From Lonicera japonica (taxonomy: Eukaryota > Streptophyta > Magnoliopsida > Dipsacales > Caprifoliaceae), in contig CM038471.1 of assembly GCA_021464415.1 (NCBI GenBank), forward strand, positions 32,523,234 to 32,587,233: DNA of 64,000 bases. The letters run 5' to 3'. Shown one piece after another: positions 12,124 to 24,548 of the stretch. Within the stretch, counting starts at the first letter, position 1. Each line of letters begins with the position of its first letter. A model generated the notes under the pieces. It did no database searches. It was not told the DNA's origin and was given only the letters and a program-made list of their open reading frames with translations. Both the position numbers and the translations under genes were made by a program.

Positions 12124-15100
12124 CTACAGGATAGCTGCGTTCCAATTCCCACATAAATCTGAGACTGATAACGGTCTGAACAGGTTCGAAGAGATGGCCC
12201 AAAATGATGCTAACTGTTTTATTTTAAACCATACTTCACCAGCTTGCCAATATTTATCTTCAAAAGTCCTAGCGTTCCTTTCATGCCAAATTCCCCAAGC
12301 TAATGCCAAGCAACAACATCTCCATAACAATTTTGATTTCTTCTTATTTCCACTAAACTGCCAATCCAAGCCTAATAAATCATGCCATGAGCTAGGCAAG
12401 GCTCCAATAGCTCCGAATTCCTCCCTCGCCTTACTCCACATATGACTGGAAAAACTGCAGTGAACTAACATATGATCTATGCTCTCACCTCCCTTTTTGC
12501 AAAGAGTACACCAAGAAGGAGAAATGACCAGATTTGGCCTCTTTTTTTGGAGTAAGTCACAGGTATTAACTCTTTTCCAAGAGGCCAGCCAAGCAAAAAC
12601 TATCACCTTCGGAGGAATACCAACTTTCCAAATAAAATTATGAGGCACAAAGATAGGATCCAATAACGAATTGGTGAGCAAGTGAAAGAACGATTTGCAA
12701 GAGAATGTACCCGACTTTTCCCCCATCCACAATCTATAGTCTCTTTCGAATCTAGATACTTGAGAATTAGAAACCAAATCTAACAATTCCAAAAAATCCC
12801 CAATTTCCCTATCATTTAAATTTCTGCGAAATTCTAAGTCCCATGAGAAAGAATCAATAGAGTTCCAACGAATGATTGATGCTATGAGACTTTTTGTGTT
12901 TCGAGAAATTCTATATAACCGGGGAAAAAGAGAAGCAAGAGTAGAATCCCCAACCCATATATCTTCCCAAAACCTAATGGAATTGCCCATACCCACTTTA
13001 AGTTGAATAAATGATTTAAATTTAACAATGCCACTAGAAATGGCTTTCCAAGGATTTCTATGAGTGCCATTAGTAACCATGTTTGCATCCCATCCATTTT
13101 CATGAAGTCCATACTTGCTTTTAATTATTGAGCACCACAATGAATTTTGTTCAATGGGAAATCTCCAAAGCCAGTTCCCTAATAAAGCTTCATTTTTCTT
13201 AGCAATGTTACCGATGCCCAATCCCCCTTTCTCCTTACTTTTAGACACCAAATCCCAATTCAATAAATGATCGCGAGTTCCCTCCCCGATACCTTCCCAA
13301 AAAAAATTCCTCATTAGTTTTTCAATAGTGTTACACACCGTAATTGGCATTTTGAAAAGAGAGAGATAATAAATTGGAATGCTTTCAAGGACCGACTGAA
13401 TCAAAGTTAACGTACCTCCCCTCGAAAGACATCCTTTTAACCAACCCTGTAACCTATTTGAAATTTTTTCAACTACCGGACCCCAAAACTCGACTCGACA
13501 AGGGTTGTCTCCAAGAGGCATCCCAAGATAGGACATTGGCCACGACCCTAATTCACAACCCGCCGTTCTCGCCAACGACATCATATCTTCTTCCTTCACA
13601 TTGATACCTGCTAACACACTTTTGGATAAATTGATGTTAAGCCCCGAAACTAACCCAAATATATCCAGAATGTCAATCAAATTTTTAAGCTTTCTTTCAT
13701 CTTTTGAGAGGAAGAAGATGGTATCATCGGCGAACTGTAGATGTGAAAGTTTAACTCTATCCCTACCTATCTCGAAACCCTCAATAATTCCCACTTCCCT
13801 AGCTTTCACCACTAGCCTATTAAGAACATCTGCTATTAAGACAAAAATAAAAGGTGAAAGCGGATCACCTTGCCTAATGCCCCTCGATGCGTTGAAAATA
13901 CCCCTCGGTCTACCATTGACCATCACCGAAAAATTAGCAGAGGAAAGGCAGCCCTTAATCCATTTCCTCCATCTAAACCCAAATCCCTTATTTTCAAGCA
14001 CATGATCTATGAAATCCCATTCCACGTGATCGTATGCTTTTTCAAAATCTATTTTAAAAACTACACCTTCTTTCTTCTTGACCCGGTACTCCTCTACACT
14101 TTCATTAGCAATCAGTACAAGATCAAGGATTTGACGTCCTTTAACAAATGCCCCTTGTGACAACCCTACTGTTTCCCCTATTACCTCTCTCAATCTCAAT
14201 GCCAAGACTTTAGCCAGAATTTTGTATAAACTTGTGACAAGGCTAATCGGTCTATAATCTTTAAGTTTGAGAGAAGATAGCTTCTTTGGGATTAGACAAA
14301 TATATGTGGAGTTGGTGCAAGCATTCACTACTCCATTTTCAAAAAATTCATTAAAGACCCCAAGAATATCTTCCTTAAAAATCTCCCACCCCTTTTTGAA
14401 AACCTCAATGGTGAAACCATCTGGGCCCGGTGCTTTGTCTCCCTCACAAGCATCAATTGCAGCCTTAATCTCATTTTCTTCGAACGGTCTTTCGAGTCAA
14501 CCCTTGCTCTCCAAACCGATCGGGTCCCAATCAATTCCTTCAAGTCCCATACTACATCTATCTCTCTTGGTGTACAACTTTTTAAAGTAGTTTACAATCT
14601 TATTCACGATTTCATTTTCAGAATCCACAATTGAACCATCATCTCTTTCAAGTTTAGAAATGATTTTATTCACTTTCTTACTATTTACCACTCTATGAAA
14701 GAGTTTAGAATTGCCGTCCCACTCTCTCACTCCTCGCACTTTAGCTTTTTGGTTCCACGAAATTTCCTCTTTCAAAACTAAGTCCCCAAATTTTTCTCTC
14801 AAGTCCCTCCTCTCACTAATCAAGTCTTCTCCTAGAATTCCTCTTGTTTCCTCTTTATCAATATCTTGAATCCTATCCAAAATTCTACCTTTCTGCACTC
14901 TCACATCCCCAAACACTTCTATATTCCACTTCTTAACGTTATGTTTCACTTGCTCTAACTTTTTGATGAATTTGTGACCCGCCCACCCATGTGCCTCACT
15001 ATCCTCCCACCATTTCCTTAATTTTCCTAAAAACTCCTTATTTGTAAACCACATATTTTCAAACCTAAACGGCGATGGCCCCCATTTGAAAGGATTAGTG

Positions 15101-15786
15101 TCAAGCACTAATGGAAAATGATCCGATTCAATTCTAATAAGGGCCTCTTGCCTCACCGACAAATATGAATCCTCCCACCCCGTAGTGAAAAGAAAACGAT
15201 CTAATCTAGAGTGAGATCTCCCATTTGACCATGTAAACTCAACGTTGCATAAACTTGGATCTCTCAGATTTATTTCGTTAATGAAGGCATCAAAATCCCT
15301 CATGCTTTTCGATATTCTATTAACCCCCTCCCCTTTCTTTTCTGAAGGAAATCTAACTACGTTAAAATCCCCTCCAAGACACCAATTATCCCCACATAAC
15401 CCATATAGACTCGCCAACTCTTCCCAAAATTCCCCACGTTCCCTATATCTACACGGACCATAGACTCCTGACAGCCACCAATTCTCCCCGTGAGATGGTG
15501 AGAACCTAATTGATAATGAAAAATTCCCCATGATATATTCCTCAGCCTTAAGTTTTCTAACATCCCAAATGATTAAAATACCTCCCGATCTACCTACCGA
15601 AGGTAGAAACGCCCAATCTTTAAATCTAACTCTCCATACAGCTCCCACCACTGCCCAATTGATTTTTTCTTTTTTTGTTTCTTGGAGAATAACCACATCT
15701 GGTTTTTCTCTACAAATGCTTTCCTTTATATTTCTTCTTTTACTCCTCGACCCCAACCCCCGCACGTTCCATGATATTATCTTCAT
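12124..15786 (-). pseudogene. LINE ORF2: APE endonuclease, reverse transcriptase, zf-RVT
   Basis: The frame opens with ATG at 15786. Residues 1-230 are an APE-type endonuclease (MKIISWNVRGLGS, the catalytic VILQETK, GGDFNVV, and RIESDHFPLV with its catalytic Asp-His). A TGA at 14497-14499 interrupts the frame. Reading continues in the same frame through DKAPGPDGF, then the reverse transcriptase blocks DYRPISLV, FKIDFEKAYD, GIRQGDPLSPF and the catalytic FADD. The C-terminus has a zinc-binding box CTLCKKGGESIDHMLVHC and GIWHERNARTFED. No RNase H domain follows; it stops at TAG 12124-12126. Start: the ATG overlaps the ORF1 stop as ATGA. Only one lesion was seen, so it is a near-intact ORF2. Confidence 0.92.
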
Positions 15787-18516
15787 TTATTACCGGCCAT
15801 TACCCTACTTTTATAACTCGACCCTCTCCCCTTTTCATAGTTAATATCGCATCTCAGATTTTTTAGTTCTCTCACCCCCTTTCTACTAGAATTTTTCTCC
15901 CCCACTTCTCTTCTATTTATCCTATTCTTAATGGGTACCAACGTCATACCCATTTTGCTAAGTAATGTATTGAATTTCTGCCACTCCTCCTCACTCAAAC
16001 CCGCCCTCCCTCTGCTTTCTGAGGCTAAATTAGGGACTGTTTTAGGAGTTGTACAATCTCCAGAAACAGAATTAATTAACTCATTTTGGTGCTCAACAAT
16101 TAAATGACTTTGTGCATTTAGACCATTGCAACGAGTGGATTGCAAACCACAGTTACTTAGACCCTCTACCCCCTCCTCCAACCTTGGAAATTTTCTGCAT
16201 TTATACAACTTAGGTGATTCATGAGGTTCCACTGTTTTTTCAAAAAATAATGGGTTTCTCCTATGATACACTACGATATCCAACCCCGACGTTGGAGAAT
16301 AAAGGGAAGAAGGAGGTGAACGATATGAATTTGACGATAAAGCATAAGTGCTAGAGAGTGAATATGAAAGATTTTTATGAGAAAGTTCAGAATGTACCTT
16401 TGTGCCCTGCAATTTACTAGGTAATTTAGTATTTACCTCCGTTGAAAACTTGGTTGTGGCCTCAAGGTCAGAATTACTTGGTGATATACAGCCTTCACAG
16501 TTTTCTCCTGCTTCCTCAAATAATCTACCCAACCAATCACTCGTATTTGCATCTTTATCGAATGCATAGCTTGACTCTTGCTCATCTTCGGAGGATAATG
16601 GATCTTCTGAGATTACATCATTCCCTTCTTCCAAACTAAAAATAACACCCTCCCTTGCATCCTGCCATACATTACTTACTTCCCATGCCCCTCCATCATC
16701 ACCAACATCTTCAATCTCCATCACATGAACGGGGTTATTTGCTGCAGGGCGAGTGATTTTTATATTACTAACCGGATCCACCCTCTCCTCACCGTGTACT
16801 GCCATTGTTTCTTCTTCTTCAAAACTGAGAATTAATTTTTTCAACCTATTCCCGTGCTCAAATTCGTACGAGAATAATTTTGGAATCCATCTTAACCTTC
16901 TCAGTTCTATACTTCCCTTAGTTAGCCACTTCAACGCTCTATTGTGCATCTTCAATTTCACTCCACTTTGATTCTCAAACTTTGTAGTTTCAAGGCCTGC
17001 CAGGTTATTTCTAACTACCAGCTGATTAATTCCACACTTGTCAATGAGGTCCAAGTCTTTCTTTATTCTATCAAAAATCCTTCCCACTCCTATCGGGTCC
17101 GAATTCTCCTTTTGCACTATTTTCTGCCTTACCCTTGTTAATACTACCAAATTCCCATCTACATAATCCTCTTCTGGCTCTCCAAAATCCTCCACGTCTT
17201 CCCTCATTTTCTCCACATCTTCATGCACAGTCCCAGTTAAACAGTCATTATTTACCCCCCCCCCCCTTCCTCCATATCTTCATACTCCACCTCATTTTCG
17301 TCTCCACAAACACCCGTATACGCAAAATCCATTGCTGTGACCGATTTTTGGAGAATAAATCTTCTAGACCCAATTTCCAGCTTCGAAGCATTCTTGAGTT
17401 TCAAAGAAAAAACACTTCTTTTCCTTGTGATCTGTATACCTGCTGGCATAAAACCACTGAGGTTGCCCTTGGCCTTAAATTTTGCTTCAAAACAATTTTT
17501 CATGTTCAATGTATCTTGATGAATTTCCAATAAACCCCCACAGTATTCTGCAATCTGTTCGAAATAACTTCGATTCCACATACTAACCGGTAACCCTGCT
17601 ACTGATACCCATCCCCCGGTGAAAGTAATCATTCTACACTTACTGCCTTCATCCTCTACCCAATTTCTAAAAGTAACTGCTATTGATCCTCTAAGAAAAG
17701 CAAAATTTCTGTTACTAAATAAACTTTCTTCCTTATCATTACTGCAAATAAAGAATGCTCTGTCAGCCTGAAAAGGTCTAAGTCTTATTCTACATTTGAA
17801 AAGCTCATTAATTGCTGATTCAATACTACTCCATGCGTCTTCTACTTTTTCTCTAATGCACACAAAAGCTTTTTCTTCCTTGAATTCTGGTGATCTCTCA
17901 ACTTCCTCCATAACTTTCCTCTGAACGGAACTGAAACTCTGTTTTGCGCTATATATACTGCTCTTCCTGAGTGTATCAGCATATGACATAGCACTTTGTA
18001 ATACCTTACCCTGTTTGACCCCATTGATGTTGCGTGGATATTGATACAAATCACAACCTTTCTTCCTCCCGAACCCTCTTTTTTGAACATTAAGACTGTT
18101 GCCATTCTTCCTTCTTTCAACCCACCATTCAGAATTAATTCAATGTATCCTGCAAACTCTATCCATTTCCTCCCGTTTGCCCCTGATGTAACCACTATAT
18201 TTTCCCCTTGTCCGTTCGTATTCTTGTAGATTTCCATGAATTGGCCCTTTCCATTTTTATGCTTATTGACCCAGATGATTTGATCAAATACCTTATTCTT
18301 CCTGAAAAACGAATGCTCTTCTAACCCCTTAACTGCTTCCTTCAGTTGGACAGCCACCCAAAATGCCCCTTCAAAACTTAAGGAAATGACGTTCCTTCCT
18401 CTTTTGTGACTCTCATTAATTTGAATGCTTCTGGATTTCTTTTCTTCAATCTTCAATAGGAAAAACTTCTGTTCTATTCTCAATGAGACAGAATCAAAAC
18501 TTTGGTTAAGAGCCAT
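15783..18516 (-). pseudogene. LINE ORF1 (DUF4283-like RNA-binding protein), frameshifted
   Basis: The product would be the nucleic-acid-binding ORF1 protein of plant LINEs. Translation begins at ATG 18516 (MALNQSFDSVSLRIEQ). It shifts frame near 18.0 kb into a segment with SYADTLRKSS and a DUF4283-like core (GGWVSVAGLPVSMWNRSYFEQIAEYCGGLL). It shifts again at a run of 12 C (17255-17266 on the plus strand) into an acidic, Ser-rich tail ending in a basic stretch at 15783. A zinc knuckle is not evident. The TGA stop overlaps the ORF2 start by four bases (ATGA), compatible with termination-reinitiation. The C-run shift could be a real mutation or a sequencing error. Confidence 0.75.
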
Positions 18517-18991
18517 GACTACTTGCTGAAACTCAGAATTGACCCACTATTCAATACAATCCATGTTTTTGCCCCTTGGAATTTCTATGCTCTGTTTTAG
18601 TTGATGGTGGAAATGATGATGATAGGTATTTAAAGTTGATGACAGAAATGGTATTAGACAGTGGTTCTAGGTAATGGATGGGGAAAAAACTCTACACCTT
18701 CTAGGAAGAGAGAGAAATGGTCGACTATTGATGATGAAGAGAATGGTGGTGGTCGTTAGATAGGGTGATGGTCGTTTCTTGGAGGGAGATAGTCGGCTGT
18801 TGGTGATTAAGAAAATGATGGTAATCGATGGTTAGGGTGGTGATTGTTTGTTGGTATTGATGAAGAAGGTGATGCTCGGAAATTATGGGTGGTGGCTAAG
18901 ATGGTGGTAGACGATGATTAGGGATGGGTTATTGATGATCTGTGATGACGAGTTGAGAGGTTAGGGTTTTACGATGGGGATTGATAACAAT

Positions 18992-19312
18992 GTTAGGTTT
19001 TGACGAGGTTAGGGTTTGATGAGGGATGAAGGAGCTTGGAGATGGAGAAGACGATGATAAACGAAGGTTAGGGATGGAGGAAACGAAGGTTAGGGATGGT
19101 GGAATGGAAGACGACTTTTCATCTTCTAGAGAGAGAAGCTCCTAGGGTTTTTTGTTGATCGTCGTTAGGTTTTGACGAGTTTAGGGTTTGATGAGGGATG
19201 GAGGAGCTTGGATATGGAGAAGACGATGATAAACGAAGGTTAGGGATGGAGGAAACGAAGGTTAGGGATGGTGGAATGGAAGACGACTTTTCATCTTCTA
19301 GAGAGAGAAGCT
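18992..19312 (-). repeat. Two 172-bp-spaced monomers at the LINE 5' end
   Basis: Positions 18992-19140 and 19164-19312 are nearly identical 149-bp copies separated by 23 bp. Both run from GTTAGGTTTTGACGAG to CTAGAGAGAGAAGCT on the plus strand. They lie at the extreme 5' end of the LINE, where an internal promoter is expected, and resemble in layout the repeated 5' monomers of mouse L1. Confidence 0.85.
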
Positions 19313-19374
19313 CTGATATCCTCCTTTGTGTTGTAGTTCGGAATTATCTAACTTATATATGTGTGCGTATGTAT

Positions 19375-19798
19375 ACAGTGGCGATCAGAATGAGTTCGCA
19401 CGAATTCGTCCACTAACATGCGAATCCCACCAATTGAAATTGCAATTTGACTCTCTCATTCGGCACCTTAAAAACACGTTCTCTCTTCCCACGAGTTTAG
19501 ACTAAGCTCTCTCTCTTAAAAACAAAAACCTCCATTCTTCTCTGCTTCTCTCTCTCTTAAAAACAAAAACCCCCCTTCTTCTCTTCTTCTTCTCTCAATT
19601 TTCTCTCACAAATCCAATCAAGAGAGAGAGAGAGAGCTTAGTCTAAGCTCATGGGTAGAGAGAGAGAGAATTTGCTTTCTGGATTTTTTGGTTAAAGTGC
19701 TGAGAGAGTCAAATTGCAATTTCAATTGGTGGGACCCACATGTTAGTGGACGAATTCGTGCTAACTCATTTTGTGAGTTCGCAACTGATCCCCACTGT
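19375..19798. mobile_element. hAT-like MITE with long inverted termini
   Basis: The left end ACAGTGGCGATCAGAATGAG and the right end (reverse complement ACAGTGGGGATCAGTTGCG) begin inverted repeats of about 100 bp. These include ACGAATTCGTCCACTAACATG and CCACCAATTGAAATTGCAA on each side. Flanks GTATGTAT (19367-19374) and GTATGTAC (19799-19806) match at 7 of 8 bases, the hAT-type 8-bp duplication. The centre is rich in CT/GA runs. No coding capacity. Confidence 0.8.
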
Positions 19799-20050
19799 GT
19801 ATGTACATAATAACAACATATATAAATTTTAATATGTTATAATTTTATTTGCCGTAGCCTTTCCATTTCATACCTTCAATTTTTAGAGATTTGATGCATC
19901 CCCATGTCGGTGGGGTGGGGTATTGTATTGGACACCCATATCCATATCGGTGCTTCCTAATTTATAACAAGGGCTGGGGGCAATTGTAGCTGGAAATGGA
20001 TTCAACTATTACTTTTCACACCTTTTTAATAAGACATATGACCCTCCTTG

Positions 20051-20531
20051 TAAGGATGGCAAAGAAGCTCGCGGATTCGGGTCCCCACGGGTTCCTGACC
20101 TGAACAGGGCTGGTACAGGGACTACTACTCTGGGAATGAGATATCCACCCCATACCCACCCCGAGATCCTATACAATGCCCGATACCCTAATATATATAA
20201 AGGACAGTGCAAGCAGTTATATAATATAACATATATTTTCATATATTAATCACATATATTTTTATATATTAATCACAGACCTCTCTTTCTCTGTATGACT
20301 CTGTCTCTTCTTTTTCTTCTTTGATTTTTTTTCTATTTTAATGTTTTCCTTTAAAATGCGGGTAATTCCTGCAGGGGTCAGATACCCAACAGGGACAAAG
20401 ATGGGGATTCCCCGCTTAACCGAAGCGGCAATGGAGATGGGGAATTGGGGATGAGGGTGGAGTTTGGAGGTGGGGATGCGGATGGAAGTCGCAAACCAAA
20501 CCCGACCCGACCCAACCCGGTGCCATCCCTA
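20051..20531. mobile_element. hAT-like non-autonomous element
   Basis: The termini TAAGGATGGCA (left) and TAGGGATGGCA (right, reverse complement) are flanked by a perfect 8-bp duplication CCTCCTTG (20043-20050 and 20532-20539). The subterminal regions carry CGGGT/ACCCG repeats, such as ACCCGACCCGACCC near 20500. It encodes nothing. The TAGGGATGGCA type of end is common among plant hAT-like non-autonomous elements. Confidence 0.85.
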
Positions 20532-20539
20532 CCTCCTTG

Positions 20540-23500
20540 GAAATTTAGGAGGAGGTGAAAGAGATGCATGGACTAGATGGATTCTACGGAGATTAGACCT
20601 TCCCATATTTTTCGTGAATGGAATGTTCCTACTGACATTCTCTCAAATGTAGCCTTGGAGTCTGATAGTTTTAGATGGTGGGGATGCTGCAATTCCCGAG
20701 AGTTATGGTGCTGTTAGTTTGTGTTTACTTTCTTTGCTTTGTTCTTGTTTTTCCCTTTTTGTTAATTATAGGCTTCGCGCCTGTCTTCATTCAAAAAATA
20801 GAGAGTTTGTCCTTCCTCCTTATAGCCCATTAATGAGATTCATTTTAAGGCACTGTCACCACAACTTGCTAGTATGGTATCAATCTCTGATACAGATTAC
20901 ACGAGTTATGGGGATTAAAATTTCTGGTTTGTTCTCTTGTGTACATGTTTTGATAGGCAATATTGAATATGATAAGTAATAATTCGGCATGATGTTTTGG
21001 GAAAAACATTGGATACAACAGTTGTAACGATAACGCGGTACAACGGACTGACAATAACTGTTAGATAATGAAACCAAAGGTTCAGATCACATCACTCGCG
21101 CTTTTGTAAATATATAGCCCCTGCATGCAAGGGAATCCTAGCCATTGCGTCACAAATCCAACGAGTGATATAAATCCGTTATGTCACGTCATCGTTATAA
21201 CTGTTGTAACAAATATTTACTCTGACATTTCATGGTGAAAAGGAGTAACAAAAACCATATTACATCAATAGACTGACGTAAAAAGGGTGTATGTTCCCTA
21301 CCCTCATCACACCAAATTTCAGAATAAGCATCAAAAGCACAAATTCACGTGCTGTGAATAGAAATGATCCACTCTACTGAACGAGCGGGATTCTTATTAA
21401 GGAGTAGAACTATTAATTATTTGGTTTAGGATGGACATGAAGCATAAAACTGAAGCTCAATTAATCTATGTTAGAAGTAAAAATGAAGCTCAAATATTTA
21501 AAGCACATTTAAACATATACAATTAGTATGAGAATCAATTCAACTCATTAACACCCAATTGCTTTATCTTACCGTCTTACGAAACTCCTTGTTTCAACGG
21601 GTTGATAAAAGCCACAAGAATGAAAAAGACGTGTGGGATTTGCCTGTGGTAAAGAACACAAGTCAATAGGAAGGGTACATAGAAGATTATATGTGTAGCA
21701 ACCACTTAATCTTGTGGCTTACACTTTAAAATTTAAATAAAGATCAACAGAATCAGCATCTATGCGATTCAACGGTTGGATTGAATACCTTAGCTGTGCT
21801 GATCACCAAGGCAAGATAGACAAATGAATAGGAAACAATTAATAGGTGCCTTATCAAAAGCATGCTATATATAGACTTACAATATTAATAAAGGAATTGT
21901 GCTTTTCTATTAGGTAGTTGGCGCCAGTGTAAAACATTTCAGATCCTTATGAACACGAATCTTTATCAAAATATATATATTAATAATAATAATAAATAAA
22001 TAAATCAAAACAAGATTTCATTAATTAAGAAATCAAAAAGGTACATTGGGATTCATGCCTAAGTTTAGAAAGATACTTTTAGACTTTGCTTTTAAGTGCC
22101 GCAAATCTTAAAGAGGTGTTTGAAAACTGAGAGGGGACAAGGAGTCCACCATCAAATCATATAACCCAAGCTTTCTTTCCTCCTTTTTGCCTCAACTGAA
22201 AGACTGAATTAGGAAAACTTTGTAACACAGACAAAAATTCAATTCTGCTTCGTAGGCTATTATATGTTAGGTTCCGTTTACACTGAAAATATAATACAAA
22301 GTCATCCAAATACTTGCATTCAACTTAAGTAGAGGCTTTCTTGTTTCTACCACGAGTCCAGACTATTTTCTACCATTTTCACAATGCAAATTATTTCAAT
22401 TACAGCTTTGTTTGGTTTCTTATAATTTAAGAAAATGGAAAAAAAATAGATCAATTGATACACATGAAACACTAGAAAAGTAACAGCATATATTAGAGAG
22501 ATGCAGTGGATCTGATTACTTTTGAGGAGTTTTGTTCACCCTTTTTCACATAAGCTAATCCCTTGCATAGCATTTTCCAGTAATCAAACAGCCAAAATGA
22601 AAATAATTTAGCAGTTCAGGGTCAACTCAAACAAGCCAACTCTCGAATGCTTGCAAGGCATAACAAAAAACGAGACCAAAACTACATTAAGTTATTAAGG
22701 TCAAGTTTGGTTCTCCTTCAAGTTACAAAGTAGGCCATTTTTACGTTACATGCATCGAATGAGAAAGGTTTTTTCAAATTTTAGAACAGTACGAGGGATA
22801 AAAGATCGGAGGGCTAAGATGAAAGATTCCTTCTTAAGCAGTGTTGGAGAGTGAAGATTTTCTTCTGCGTGGGCCACTTTTATATGCATATGTACATGTA
22901 TATAGAAATTATATATGAAATGTAATACTAGTTGGACATGCATTTACTGGCACTTTTAATACTTTAGTGGATAAGCCAATCTTCTATGCAGATACATATA
23001 TATGGTAAGGGAGAATAATTTTGAATCCTAAAAATGTGTAAGGGATAAAATAGTGGAATGCTGAGATGAAAGATAGTCTTTTTTGAAGAGTTGGATGAAG
23101 ATGTTCAAGGGGTTATTTGGTTAATGAGAACCATAGTGCCTGCCTTTGGCACGGGTTCTCACTAATGTTTGACTCTGTCTATATATATTGTGGAGACATA
23201 CATATAACATATGGGTATGCCAAAATGATTTTATTTTGACATTTTTAACACTTCAATGTAATGACAGTCACACTGTTTGTAGTCATATTTTGTGAACACT
23301 TCAAAACAGTAATGGCACTTCATTAGTGTTAGAGTATCAAAAAGTGGAGTGTGTTTGATCATACCTCCAATAAATATATAACTATATATTTCAAAATATT
23401 AGATTCTATGTAAAGCAGCATCTACAGTGGTCGACAAAAGTACGATAAAATTATCCTATAAGCCTGTGCTTAAAATAGGAGAATTTCTTATCATATATCC

Positions 23501-24548
23501 ATTTGGGTTCCAAACGGATAACGATTGCCCATTTGGAAAACGGACAACACTTATACGTTTGGCCGTTTGGGAACCCAAGTGGGTAACACTTGTTCGTTTG
23601 GGTTCTTCTCCATTATGATTCGAACCCAAAAGACCAAACATAAAAATTATCCCAATCATAAGGTAACGCTTCAAGTAAGATAAAAATTCACTATTATATT
23701 ATACTATACCATAAGCACCCTACTGTGGATGCTCTAGCAACGGACTCTCCACTTGCATGTACAATCTAGTGTTCTAAAAATCCAGGCCTAGGGCCAATAA
23801 AAAGTTGGAAAACAATTTAGAAACACTATTTATGCGGAATACGAGAATATTATACATGAATTTGTATTTTATTTTAATGTATTTACATTTGAGGATAATA
23901 GTTTAGTATTTATCTTACGTAGGGTAATTAGGATTGTCTTTATTTAGGGTAATTAGAATTATAGTAGGTAATTACGTTATATTGGTATTTTAAGCTAGAT
24001 TAAGGTTTTCTAGGGTTTCCTTGATAAGTTATGAATAGGGTTGTCATCTTCATTATTATTCAGAGTGTGATTATGAATTAGTTAAACATGTGTGCTTGAG
24101 GTTTGAGAGGCAGCGGATGTGGCATCCCTTCTCCCCCTTTCTCTATTCTTATATTCTTCTGTTCTGCATCAACTACTAAATTTGTATGAGAAGTTGGAAA
24201 ACAAAAAAGAATTTTCGATGGAAAATTTTAAAAAAAATTCTTGCTTGAAATTTTGGTTCGTTCTTGGAATTCTAAATGGGTAAATTCACACTAGGAATTT
24301 CTTGTAATTCGTTGAATTTGATGCGTCTTCAATGTTAATGTTACTATTTTAGATTCCAAGAATGAACAAACACTCCAACCAAACAAGCGACAAAAGTAAT
24401 AGCACATTTCAAGCATTTTCCATTCTTTTATCAAACACGCCCTAATTATGCTATGAACAAATGCAAAATGCGACAAACCTGCGTAAACTAAAACTATTTA
24501 CAACCAAACAAAACCTAATAAAGAACACAAAGGAATATAAAATCTCAC
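20540..24548. other. Intron sequence without recognisable genes
   Basis: AT-rich intron. The segment 23415-23734 looks like a MITE: GCATCTACAGTGG at the left is inverted as CACTGTGGATGC-like sequence at the right, with internal CGTTTGGG repeats, but no convincing target duplication. A diverged repeat with GATGAAAGAT occurs near 22820 and 23064. No RNA gene or exon was found. Confidence 0.45.
23415..23734. mobile_element. Probable MITE
   Basis: The ends GCAGCATCTACAGTGG and (reverse complement of the right) GAGCATCCACAGTAGGG are inverted repeats of the type seen in plant Tourist-like elements. The interior contains repeated, inverted CGTTTGGGTT/AACCCAAA blocks. Flanking trinucleotides do not match convincingly, so the borders are approximate. 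Confidence 0.4.

Larger units (their letters stand above)
11940..19346 (-). mobile_element. Full-length L1-type LINE with 16-bp target duplication
   Basis: The element lies on the minus strand in the intron of the pseudouridine synthase gene. It ends in a poly(A) tail (T run at 11940-11949 on the plus strand). It is flanked by the direct duplication TCTAACTTATATATGT (11924-11939 and 19347-19362), so both ends are defined and it is not 5'-truncated, which is rare for LINEs. It has a 5' region of about 830 bp, ORF1 (18516-15783), ORF2 (15786-12124) and a short 3' UTR of about 175 bp. Both frames carry few lesions: a frameshift near 18.0 kb, one at a 12-C run, and one nonsense codon in ORF2. The insertion is therefore fairly recent but inactive. 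Confidence 0.93.
10184..24548 (-). other. 14.4-kb intron of the pseudouridine synthase gene
   Basis: The intron is bounded by GTGAGATT at the donor and TTCTCAG at the acceptor. It contains a plus-strand LINE fragment, a SINE head, a full-length LINE in the gene's orientation, two hAT-like non-autonomous elements and a probable MITE. The assignment is inferred from the matching phase and complementary halves of one protein; a cDNA would prove it. Confidence 0.8.

Noticed and set aside
13374..14160. Plus-strand frames opposite the LINE reverse transcriptase
   Set aside because: They are shadows of ORF2; the minus-strand frame has all the RT motifs.
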